Origin: Desulfobulbaceae bacterium
GTDB taxonomy: Bacteria > Desulfobacterota > Desulfobulbia > Desulfobulbales > Desulfocapsaceae
Assembly (NCBI GenBank): GCA_031287565.1
Contig: JAITSS010000083.1
Span: 1 to 47,963 of the forward strand
Direction: 5' to 3'
Length of the DNA: 47,963 nt
Shown here: positions 1-7,414 of the stretch, piece after piece
How positions within the stretch are numbered: position 1 is the stretch's first letter
Layout of the letters: each line of letters opens with the position of its first letter
Notes under the pieces: model-generated
The model's database searches: none
What the model saw: only the letters and a program-made list of their open reading frames with translations
Told to the model about the DNA's origin: nothing
Position numbers and translations under genes: made by a program

Positions 1-1583
1 GTGGCGTTCAAGGCCAGAAGATTGGTTTGCTCGGAAATCTCGGTGATCACTTCCGTGACCTTGTTGATCTCGTCGGCGGCGTTGCCCAATTCGCCGACCC
101 GCTCGGAAGCCTTCTTCGATTGCTCGACCGCCTCGCTGGTAATATCCTTGGCTTTCGCCGAATTGCTGGCGATTTCGTTGATGGTCGCGCTCATTTCCTC
201 GGCGGCGGTGGCGACCATGTTGACGTTGACCGAAGCCTGCTCCATGGCGGCGGCGATGGTGTTCTGGTTGCTGCTCATCTCTTCGGCGGCCGCCGCGACC
301 TGTCCCGATAGGGAGGCGGTGGCCTCGCTGCCCGAAGACATCTGGCCAGAAAGCGCCGCCAGCTGGTTGGACGCGCCATCGACATTGTCAACGCCACGTT
401 GAATATCGCCGAACATCTGGCGCAGATTCGCCGCCATATCGTTCAATGATTTCGCCAGGACGCCGACTTCGTCTTTCTGATCAATATCGACGGTTTGGGT
501 GAGGTCGCCGGAGGCGATGGTGTTGGCCAAGCCGACGCTCTTAAACAGCGGCCCGGTAATAATTCGAGTCAGGAAGTAGCCTAAGCCCAGAGCCAGCGCC
601 ACGCCGACTACCATGCAGATGATGGTAATCAGGTGGCCTCGTTTCGCGCCAGCCTCAGCTTTCGCCACTGCTTCATCGGAAATGGCATCGATTTTTTTCT
701 GGAGAGCGTCAATCGCCACCTGCATTCCCGCAAGCGAAGTCTGTCCTTCTTTGAGCATCACCGTGGACATGGTCCGGAAGGTGTCACTGGCCTTGGCCGA
801 CACCTCTCGGCCTTTGGCCAGTTCGGCGAAGAGACGCACCGAAAGCGGCCTTAATTCATTCTCTAGCAAACGAAGCGCCTCGGCTTGCCCCCCTCCTTGA
901 GAGACAAGCGTTTTGATACGGGCCACTGATTCATGAAATTCCTTATGCATTGGCCGAATGGTGGCAATCATTTCTATGAGTAGCGGGTTCGTGGTTTCCG
1001 GATGGTCCATCCACTTGCCCAAAGCGCAGGTGGTTGGGTCGGTTCCGCCGTCAAAGGCATGTCCTCCGGCAACATAACTGGCCACATTGGACACCAGGTC
1101 TTTGTGGTCGATTTCAATATGGTTCAGATTATTGCGTAGCCGGAAAGGATTGAGAACACCCATCTTCAGAAGTTCTTGGGAATAGCCGATGATTTGGTTA
1201 TTCACCTTGACATTCGCCTTGGTGGCCTCATCGTTGCGCCGCCATTCGTCTTGCGTCAGTTTCGCCGTGTCCAGGGCAAGGAAATTTTCCTGCGCCGTAG
1301 CGTGGGTTTTCCGGGATTCGGCGATGAGACGCTCGGCTTCCTCACGATCCTCGGCGCTCAGGTAATTGCTCAGTAACAGTGAGGTGTAGGCGCGAATTTC
1401 GATAACTTCATTTTGCATAACTAACATATTCTGCGTGGCCGGCAGAATATCCCGCGTGATGTATTGTAGTTGCGTTTTCAGGCCGCTCTCCGCGTAGAGA
1501 GCGAACAGGCCGACGATAAGGACAAGCAGAGCGGTCATGGCAAAGCCGCCTATCAGCTTAAAACCCAGCTTCAGATTCTTCAT
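1..1583 (-). CDS. Methyl-accepting chemotaxis protein (3' end outside window)
   Basis: An uninterrupted frame of 527 codons starts at the ATG at 1583, preceded by an AAGGAG seven bases upstream, and runs off the left edge. The protein is an inner-membrane chemoreceptor: a first membrane segment at about residues 11-29, an extracytoplasmic region, a second membrane segment at about 320-345, a HAMP domain (GDLTQTV, DEVGVLAKSL), and the start of the cytoplasmic signalling hairpin. The last visible residues, EQTNLLALNAT, belong to the conserved tip that contacts CheA and CheW, so the returning helix lies outside. The extracytoplasmic region carries an H...CALGKW motif resembling the CZB zinc-binding domain, which is usually cytoplasmic. 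The ligand cannot be told. No chemotaxis partner genes are visible nearby. Confidence 0.93.
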   Translation of the reverse strand, partial: MKNLKLGFKLIGGFAMTALLVLIVGLFALYAESGLKTQLQYITRDILPATQNMLVMQNEVIEIRAYTSLLLSNYLSAEDREEAERLIAESRKTHATAQENFLALDTAKLTQDEWRRNDEATKANVKVNNQIIGYSQELLKMGVLNPFRLRNNLNHIEIDHKDLVSNVASYVAGGHAFDGGTDPTTCALGKWMDHPETTNPLLIEMIATIRPMHKEFHESVARIKTLVSQGGGQAEALRLLENELRPLSVRLFAELAKGREVSAKASDTFRTMSTVMLKEGQTSLAGMQVAIDALQKKIDAISDEAVAKAEAGAKRGHLITIICMVVGVALALGLGYFLTRIITGPLFKSVGLANTIASGDLTQTVDIDQKDEVGVLAKSLNDMAANLRQMFGDIQRGVDNVDGASNQLAALSGQMSSGSEATASLSGQVAAAAEEMSSNQNTIAAAMEQASVNVNMVATAAEEMSATINEIASNSAKAKDITSEAVEQSKKASERVGELGNAADEINKVTEVITEISEQTNLLALNA

Positions 1584-1734
1584 AGCGCACTCCTTGAAAA
1601 TTGATGTTTAACAAAAAAACAGCCGTAAATATAAAAACACAAGTTGACGCCATCGCCAGCATTTTCCTGACAAATAAAATGTTATACAAAAACGATGAAC
1701 GCAGTGATTCTTCAGGTGATTTTACAAATTTCGG

Positions 1735-1748
1735 CGGATATATATCCG
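1735..1748. repeat. 14-base palindrome (possible operator)
   Basis: CGGATATATATCCG is a perfect dyad with an AT-rich centre, upstream of the chemoreceptor. Such a site could bind a dimeric regulator, but nothing else supports this and chance is possible. Confidence 0.35.
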
Positions 1749-1815
1749 GATGATAGAAACAAGTATCTGACAAATTTCCAGCAGTGTCAAACAGCCACAA
1801 CTTTTTTCCATGACA

Positions 1816-1851
1816 TCACCATTTTTTCGGAAAAGCGGATAAAAATGGTGA
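1816..1851. repeat. Inverted repeat with 11-base perfect arms
   Basis: TCACCATTTTT at 1816-1826 is exactly mirrored by AAAAATGGTGA at 1841-1851, with a 14-base spacer. Transcribed from either strand it forms a hairpin whose inner part is A/T only, unlike a typical terminator. It could be an operator, part of a small RNA or a remnant of a mobile-element end. No flanking gene explains it. Confidence 0.55.
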
Positions 1852-2010
1852 AGCGGGACAGCGGAAACAGCGGCATGCCCAACGCCCGTTGACGCGGCGC
1901 GTGGCCCGTTGATTCAGCGTGCCGACACTGGGCGTTTTGAGGAGAGGGAACCTCAAAAAAATCATGTTTAATGATAGGATTTTATCGAACCACCCACGAT
2001 CAGTCGCTGA

Positions 2011-2039
2011 GAAAACAATCCGTCTGCCGCCAGGCGGAC
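2011..2039 (-). terminator. Possible terminator after rlmD-like gene
   Basis: On the minus strand GTCCGCC, a four-base loop and GGCAGAC form a stem with one mismatch, followed by GGATTGTTTTC. It lies about 36 bases beyond the stop codon of the methyltransferase gene. The T-rich tail is weak, so termination efficiency is uncertain. Confidence 0.4.
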
Positions 2040-2075
2040 AGGCTCTGTCGAACGATTGAGCTTGGCTAGGAGCGT

Positions 2076-3401
2076 TCAGCGAGGCGCCAGCAAAGCCACG
2101 GTTTCCAGATGGTGGGTTTGCGGAAACATATCAATGGCTTGTAAGGCTTCGAGGCTGAAGCCGTGGTGGCACAGGGCGGCCAAATCGCGAACCAGGCTTT
2201 GGGGATCGCAGGAGATGAGAATGAGGCGGTCGGGGCGTAGCCGAGCCAGTGGCGCGGCCAGGCCGGGGATGCCCGCGCGCGGCGGGTCGAGCAAGATGAA
2301 AGAAAATCGTTCGCTGCTGTCGGCCAGGTTGTGGCAAAAATCGTGGACGTTCGCTTTGACGAAGCGGCAGTTGGCAAGCTGGGCTAGGCGAGCGTTGGCT
2401 TGCGCCTGGCGAATCGCCGCGCCCTGGCCCTCGACACCTATCAGCGATTTGGCTTGCTTGGCGATGACGATGGAAAAATTCCCGGCGCCGCAAAACAGCT
2501 CCAGCGCCTTGTCGCTGGCATTAAGAGACGCCCAGGAAATAACCAATTCGAGCAGAGCCAGGTTCTGTTCAAGATTCACCTGGCAAAAACCGCCTACCGG
2601 CCAACGCAGGATCGCCCCTCGCGGCAGGGCGCGGCTCGGCGGGTAGGTCAGGGAACAAGGCGCGTCGCCGTGGTCATCAGCGCGGCAAATCGCCGCCTCG
2701 CGGGAGAATTGTTCACCATAAAAAAAGATGCGGCCGACGCGCGGCGTATCCGCCAGAATGCGGCGGGCGCGATCCCGGTCGGTTGGGCGGCTGGGGCGGT
2801 TGAGGCGCAGCAGCAGATCGATTTGGCCGCGGTCTGGATTGAGTAGAAATTCCGCTTCTTCAACCACGGTGACGAGCGCGGAAAAATTTTTACTGGTCGT
2901 GAGCGCCGCCAAAACGGCGTTAATTTCCGGGCGGGCCAGTGGGCAATGGTCGATGGCCACGGTTTGGTGCGAGCGGAAGCCGCGAAACGCCAGTCGTCCG
3001 CCCGCGCTTGTTATCAGGCGCAACCGCTGGCGGTAGCCGAACGGTTTGGGCGACGGCATAACGGCGGGGATATGTTCCGCTGCCGCCCGCAGCGCTGGTT
3101 CGCGGCTCGCCTTGAATAGGTCGCGCACAATGCGGCGCTTCAGCTCAAGTTGTAGCCGATAATCGGCCTGTTGCAGGTCGCAGCCGCCGCAGCGGCCAAA
3201 ATGGGGGCAGGGCGCGACAACCCGCCCCGGATGCGCCGCGAGAATTTTTTTTATCAGGAAAAAATCCCCGGCGGCCCGCGTGGTCAGGCGTTCGCCGGGC
3301 AGGGCCAGACGGATTCGCGTTCGCTTTGCGTCCGCTGTCAGGCCGAAGCCGTCGGCGTCAAAGGCGGCGACGGTTACAATTTGTTCAAGCGATTCGCCCA
3401 T
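2076..3401 (-). CDS. rlmD: 23S rRNA (uracil-C5)-methyltransferase, RlmD/TrmA family
   Basis: A 441-residue cytoplasmic RNA methyltransferase. An N-terminal TRAM-like segment is followed by the Fe-S cluster motif CPHFGRCGGC, with a further Cys downstream (DHCPLA). The C-terminal Rossmann methyltransferase domain shows ELFCGAGNFS (SAM binding), LLDPPRAG, and the catalytic-Cys motif SCDP, ending with the family signature FPQTHHLETVALL. Length and the Fe-S motif fit RlmD (m5U1939 of 23S rRNA) better than TrmA, but the RlmC/RlmD/TrmA choice is by resemblance only. The ATG at 3401 lies 4 bases after the stop of the upstream selenoprotein-like gene, so the two are probably co-transcribed. Confidence 0.9.
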   Translation of the reverse strand: MGESLEQIVTVAAFDADGFGLTADAKRTRIRLALPGERLTTRAAGDFFLIKKILAAHPGRVVAPCPHFGRCGGCDLQQADYRLQLELKRRIVRDLFKASREPALRAAAEHIPAVMPSPKPFGYRQRLRLITSAGGRLAFRGFRSHQTVAIDHCPLARPEINAVLAALTTSKNFSALVTVVEEAEFLLNPDRGQIDLLLRLNRPSRPTDRDRARRILADTPRVGRIFFYGEQFSREAAICRADDHGDAPCSLTYPPSRALPRGAILRWPVGGFCQVNLEQNLALLELVISWASLNASDKALELFCGAGNFSIVIAKQAKSLIGVEGQGAAIRQAQANARLAQLANCRFVKANVHDFCHNLADSSERFSFILLDPPRAGIPGLAAPLARLRPDRLILISCDPQSLVRDLAALCHHGFSLEALQAIDMFPQTHHLETVALLAPR

Positions 3402-3405
3402 CCAT

Positions 3406-4332
3406 TTATCGCGCCGCGCCCGCCGTCTGGATGTTTTTCACCATATTGGCAATGGCCGCGTCTTCGGGCATGGTCAATTTCAGCGGCACGGTCACGGCCC
3501 TGATGTGCCAATTTGTCGGCGAGACCGACGGCTCGTCGGTGAAGATGGTCAGGATACCGAGACTTTTGCCCTGACTCATGGTTTGTACAACCCAGGGTTT
3601 TTGTTCCGGATGCGGCGCGACGTTGTCACGAGCGGCGTCAGCGGTGATGAGCAGATCAATCACCGAATAATCTTTCACCAGCTTGGCATTGTCGGCGGCG
3701 CTGAGATTGGACAGGGCCACCAACACATGGCATTGGTCGCGCAGTCGCTTGATTTCGGCGGCGAGCGGCGAGCGCCAATCAGCGGCTCGCACACCGCTTT
3801 GGCTGGCTGGCGTCGCGCCGGTCAGGCCGATGACGCCGATGCGCGTCGCGCCGCGCGTCAGCGTCACACTGGCCGGGAACAGCCGCTTGCCTTCATCATC
3901 GACCAGGTTGGCCGAGAGCCACGGCATCTTCGGATTTTTTTTCAACAGTTCAACCCCGGCGGCCAGGTCGTTTACGCCCACCGCCACCGCGTCGTAGCCC
4001 ATGACCGTGTAGATATTCATGATTCCTTCGGCCACGGTCGCTTCTTCGGGTCGCGCCATCAAAGGCTTTTTAAACAGGGCGTTGCCGCCGTCGAAACGCA
4101 GCGCCGCCGGTTGGTTGTCATCTTGTTTGCCCATGTCTTCCATGGCCCGCTGTTTTCTGGACAGACCGCCCAGGCGACCGGAGCTTCAGCCGCAGGGCAG
4201 AATCTCACCCTGTAGATTTGAGCTGTGGAACACGCGCAGGGCCAGCGGTGTGGGCGCGGGCGCGGCGAAGGCCGATAAGGCCAGCGTCGAGAACACCAAC
4301 AAAAATAGTGGCAGGAAGCGGCGGGTAATCAT
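3406..4332 (-). CDS. Sec-containing periplasmic 5'-nucleotidase/UshA-like protein (in-frame TGA)
   Basis: From the ATG at 4332 (GAGG seven bases upstream) the frame encodes a signal peptide (MITRRFLPLFLLV...ALSAFA), then the motif HSSNLQGEILPCG, a TGA at codon 49 (4188-4186), and continues with SSGRLGGLSRKQRAMEDM into 260 further residues of metallophosphatase/5'-nucleotidase N-domain type (YDAVAVGVNDLAAG, IGVIGLTGATP). Reading TGA as selenocysteine gives 308 residues with a PCGU-S motif. The Cys-type members I recall have PCGC-S followed by GGLARR, so Sec would replace a conserved Cys. A matching SECIS hairpin follows the TGA. A conventional caller would start at the ATG at 4143 and lose the signal peptide and the active-looking motif. 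Substrate and reaction are unknown; redox chemistry or metal binding at the C-G-U motif is inferred. Its usual metal-ligand motif (D-x-H) is altered to HSSN. The gene sits directly upstream of the rlmD-like gene. Confidence 0.85.
4157..4188 (-). promoter_or_regulatory. SECIS element with its UGA codon
   Basis: The TGA at 4188-4186 is followed by 12 bases and then CUGGGC-GGUCU-GUCCAG (4173-4157): a 6-bp stem with one G-U pair and a GGUCU loop. In E. coli fdhF the SelB-binding GGUCU lies 18 bases after the UGA; here it also lies exactly 18 bases after. This is the arrangement that directs Sec insertion by SelB and tRNA-Sec in bacteria. The element sits inside the coding frame. Confidence 0.85.
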
Positions 4333-4625
4333 TATTGGCCTCTTTTTTATTGACAGGATGAAATAAAAATAGCCCTAAAATTACTTTGATCGGCTAAAAG
4401 GAAACGATTGATCGCCAGACGGCAATCTGGGAAATGATGCGCCGCTTTCCGCCTCCTGTCAACTACGGCGCTTTTCGGAACAGTGTTGTGAAATAAGGCT
4501 CGCTGTCCGCGAAAATATCCTGTCAATCACTTTTTTTGCTGGAAAAGCGGGACGATTTTCTGCACAATGGGCCGCGTCGTTGGGCTTTTTTCCCCCGCAA
4601 AAACCATGGATACGATTCCCCCCTT

Positions 4626-5774
4626 ATGATTCCGCATCGCAAAAACATTCTGGTGGTTGACCATGATCGCAGCGCCCGCCAGATGTTCGCTGGCCTGTTG
4701 CGAAGCCAGTGCGGCTTCTTTCAGGTTTTATCCGCCGGCAGTTTGCAGGCGGCCTTGCACTTGGTCGCCACCAACGCTGTTGATGTCATCGTCACGGGCC
4801 TGAATCTGGCGGAAGTCGCCTGCTTGCACCTCATTGAGCGTTTGTCCGATAATTTCCCTGATCGGAAGATCGTCCACATGACCACGCCCGCGCGGCAACT
4901 CGTGCGCGCCAAAATGGGGCAGCGCCCGTTTTTGCTGCACTTTGATCAGACGCAGAACTTAAATCTGCTCAGTCGCCGCATCTGTCTGGAAATGGGCATT
5001 GATTACGGCGGTCAGCTGCGCGGCATCAGTCTGGCTTCGTTTTTACAGCTTATTGAATTGGATGGGCAAAGTTGCGTGCTACGGGTGTCCGGTAAAAGCA
5101 ATATCGGCTATCTGGCGGTGATCGACGGGGTTTTGGTTGACGCCTGCGAAGAAGACAATGACGTTGGCGAGCCGAAGGACGCGGCTTTGCGTATCCTGTC
5201 GTGGGATGATGTGACCATAGAAATCGACCTGAGCGCGCCGCAGGCCGAACCGGCGATGGATGAGCCGATCACCATGATTCTTTTGGAAAGCGGGCGTATC
5301 AGCGACGAAAAACGAAACCGTCGCATTGAGCAGCGGCAGCACCAACGCTGTCTCGTGCCGGTGGCGCTGGATTACTGTGTCGATGACACCATTTATCAGT
5401 GTTTTCTGCGTGATGTCAGTCTGGGCGGCGGCTATATCGAGACTGAGCAGGAGCTGGCGGTCGGCGATTCAATTTCCCTTTTGGTGAAGCAGGCGCAGGG
5501 CAAACGCGGCCATCTGTATCAGGGTTTGGTCGTCCGCACCGACCAGAAGGGTGTTGGTGTCAGGCTTTCGCCGATGAACGCCAGCCAGCAGAAGATCATC
5601 ATGGGGTTCATGGCTGAAAACATGAAAACCGAGGAAGTGGTCGGTGGCGATGCGCCGCCCGCCGCCCTGTCTTCACCCGATGACGCCCCAGCCACGATGC
5701 CGGATGAGGAAAATCCGGCGGCAAACGACGGTGATGCCGTCGATGCGCAGGATGTCCGCGACGTTTACCCCTGA
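4626..5774 (+). CDS. Pseudo-receiver / DUF4388 (PATAN) / PilZ protein
   Basis: A cytoplasmic regulator of about 382 residues from the ATG at 4626; an in-frame TTG at 4536 exists but the receiver fold begins at MIPHRKNILVVDHD. The first 120 residues look like a response-regulator receiver, but the phospho-acceptor Asp is replaced (VIVTGLNL where ITDxxMP is expected) and the conserved Lys is not evident. A DUF4388/PATAN segment follows (GQLRGISLASFLQLIELDG), then a PilZ domain with the c-di-GMP motifs RQHQR (RxxxR) and DVSLGG (DxSxxG). The acidic C-terminal 50 residues look disordered. It probably senses c-di-GMP without being phosphorylated. It ends 13 bases from the convergent beta-lactamase-fold gene. 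Confidence 0.85.
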   Translation: MIPHRKNILVVDHDRSARQMFAGLLRSQCGFFQVLSAGSLQAALHLVATNAVDVIVTGLNLAEVACLHLIERLSDNFPDRKIVHMTTPARQLVRAKMGQRPFLLHFDQTQNLNLLSRRICLEMGIDYGGQLRGISLASFLQLIELDGQSCVLRVSGKSNIGYLAVIDGVLVDACEEDNDVGEPKDAALRILSWDDVTIEIDLSAPQAEPAMDEPITMILLESGRISDEKRNRRIEQRQHQRCLVPVALDYCVDDTIYQCFLRDVSLGGGYIETEQELAVGDSISLLVKQAQGKRGHLYQGLVVRTDQKGVGVRLSPMNASQQKIIMGFMAENMKTEEVVGGDAPPAALSSPDDAPATMPDEENPAANDGDAVDAQDVRDVYP

Positions 5775-5787
5775 GGTTTGTTCCGCC

Positions 5788-7371
5788 TTATCGCTTGTTG
5801 CGAATCTCTTTATAAACCAGGCTTGAGACCTGGCGAATGATATTGCCGCGACGGCGGATCCAGGACGAGTAATCGCTGGCGTTGCTGCCGCGCTCGATGA
5901 CGCCGACCATGGCGTAGGCGGGAGCGCCGCTTTTCGGCGGCGGCGCCAGGATGCCCATATCGCCGCAGAGCCGCGCCGTCGAGCCGGTCTTGTTGTAGAC
6001 CAGGGTTCCCTTCGGGATGGTTGTGCCCTGATAGATGCGATCAGAACCCGGCAGGGCCATGACCCGGCGCAACTCTTTGCTGTAGGGCAGTTTCATGTCC
6101 CACAGGGCGGAGAGGAAACGCACGTAATCGCTGGGAATCACCTTGTTGCGGTAGGTTTTGCCGCCGACAGGGATGTATTCGACGATCTGGGTTTTTTTGA
6201 AGATGCGGCCGTAGTTGCCGCGCAGGATGCGGGCGCAGACGTTCGGGCCGCCGACCTGGCGCATCACCCAATTGGTGGCCTCGTTGCTGCTACGCTGGAT
6301 CATCCGCTCAACCATCTGCCGCGCTTTCTGGTTGTATTGCAACTTTCCCGCTTCGACCTGGTGAAAAAAGGCCAAGGCGACGAAGGGCTTGATCATGCTC
6401 GCGGCTTGGAACAATTGGTTGCCGTTGATGTTGACCAGCGGTTGATCGTTCTCGACATCGTAGACCATCCAGGCGCAACGTTCGTCGCGGCCAAGCTGGC
6501 CCTGCCGGTACAAATCGCCGACTAACTGATCGATTTCTTTGGCCAGGCCGCTGCGAACGACGGACGACGCCGCGTCGGGATCGCGGAGCACGCGGGATTT
6601 TTTTCGTCGCTCAAAAATTGAGGCGGTGGCGACCGGCGGCGGCGGCTCGACGATTTTTTGCTCAGGCGGGTCATTGGCCGGTTTCAGGTGGTTGACTTCT
6701 TGGGCGGGCGCGGCTTGGCGCGGCGTGTTATCGGCCACATCCTCATTATCGTCCAGCAAGCTTGATTCGCCATAGACGACGGGATTGTTATTGGCCGCCG
6801 TCAGCGTCACCTGGATTTTTTTGGGCCGCAACAGTTTCTTGTGCCGCGCCATCAGGTCGGCGGCTTTGTCCTGACTGGCGCGCATCCGATAAATCAGGGC
6901 GTAGTTGCGTTCGGAAGCCCGCTCAATCGCCAGGTTGTCGCCAAGTTCTTTGCCGAGATAGGAATAGAGTCGGTGGTACTTTTCTTTGAGAATATTCAGG
7001 TTGGGGCCGTAGCCATAGCAAATGTTATACAGACGAGAATAGGCGCCGTCGTCGATGACGGCGTTGGCCTCGCTGAGACCGGCCCCCAGCAGACTGTTCG
7101 CTTGCCGGATGATTTCTCTCGCCGCCTGCCGCAGCGTGCCGTTCATGTCGTAGATGACGCCGTATTCATCGCCGCGACCAACCACTTTTAAGTGTCTGGC
7201 TGTCTTTTCGTCAACCACGCCTTCCAGAACTTCTTTATAATCAAGGATGGCATTGAGATTTTTGTCCCAGGCATAGACCAAATCAAAACGCTGTTCGGCG
7301 GCCATCGCGCCGACCGCCACCGTCAGGTATCCGGTCAGAACAATTCCGAAAAGACATTTTGTAAAACGCAT
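5788..7371 (-). CDS. Secreted class A beta-lactamase-fold serine hydrolase
   Basis: 527 residues with an N-terminal signal peptide (residues 1-24, ending VGAMA-A), a roughly 170-residue region I do not recognise (EF-hand-like LVYAWDKNLNAILDYKEVLEG near the start), a Pro-rich low-complexity linker, and a C-terminal penicillin-recognising fold. Catalytic motifs are S325-M-I-K (SxxK), S361-S-N363 (the SDN position with Asp replaced by Ser) and KTGS. The spacing between the first two motifs is shorter than in true class A enzymes, as in the Beta-lactamase2 family, so a peptidoglycan-directed or other periplasmic hydrolase is more likely than drug resistance. GAGGGA precedes the ATG. It is separated from era by about 40 bases and may share its transcript. 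Confidence 0.85.
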   Translation of the reverse strand: MRFTKCLFGIVLTGYLTVAVGAMAAEQRFDLVYAWDKNLNAILDYKEVLEGVVDEKTARHLKVVGRGDEYGVIYDMNGTLRQAAREIIRQANSLLGAGLSEANAVIDDGAYSRLYNICYGYGPNLNILKEKYHRLYSYLGKELGDNLAIERASERNYALIYRMRASQDKAADLMARHKKLLRPKKIQVTLTAANNNPVVYGESSLLDDNEDVADNTPRQAAPAQEVNHLKPANDPPEQKIVEPPPPVATASIFERRKKSRVLRDPDAASSVVRSGLAKEIDQLVGDLYRQGQLGRDERCAWMVYDVENDQPLVNINGNQLFQAASMIKPFVALAFFHQVEAGKLQYNQKARQMVERMIQRSSNEATNWVMRQVGGPNVCARILRGNYGRIFKKTQIVEYIPVGGKTYRNKVIPSDYVRFLSALWDMKLPYSKELRRVMALPGSDRIYQGTTIPKGTLVYNKTGSTARLCGDMGILAPPPKSGAPAYAMVGVIERGSNASDYSSWIRRRGNIIRQVSSLVYKEIRNKR

Positions 7372-7414
7372 TGTTTCCCTCTCTTTTTTTGGCCAGTCAG
7401 AAAATGTTCCGTCC

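Larger units (their letters stand above)
1584..2075. other. Intergenic region with inverted repeats
   Basis: About 490 bases without a credible gene. The part next to the chemoreceptor is AT-rich and presumably holds its promoter, though no clear -35/-10 pair or sigma-28 site stands out. It contains a 14-base perfect palindrome, an 11-base inverted repeat and, at its right end, a hairpin that may terminate the rlmD-like gene. Small open frames here lack ribosome-binding sites and coding character. Confidence 0.6.

Noticed and set aside
1558-1800. Open frame on the minus strand upstream of the chemoreceptor
   Set aside because: It overlaps the chemoreceptor start in another frame, is AT-rich and has no ribosome-binding site or family resemblance.
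4186-4188. Reading the TGA as a simple nonsense mutation making a pseudogene
   Set aside because: The downstream 260 codons remain intact and family-like, the TGA replaces a conserved Cys position, and a correctly spaced SECIS follows. Reassignment of TGA genome-wide is excluded because TGA ends many genes here.
3280-4215. 311-codon plus-strand frame over the selenoprotein and rlmD genes
   Set aside because: Composition (His/Arg/Gln-rich) is that of an antisense shadow of GC-rich genes; no motif is recognisable.
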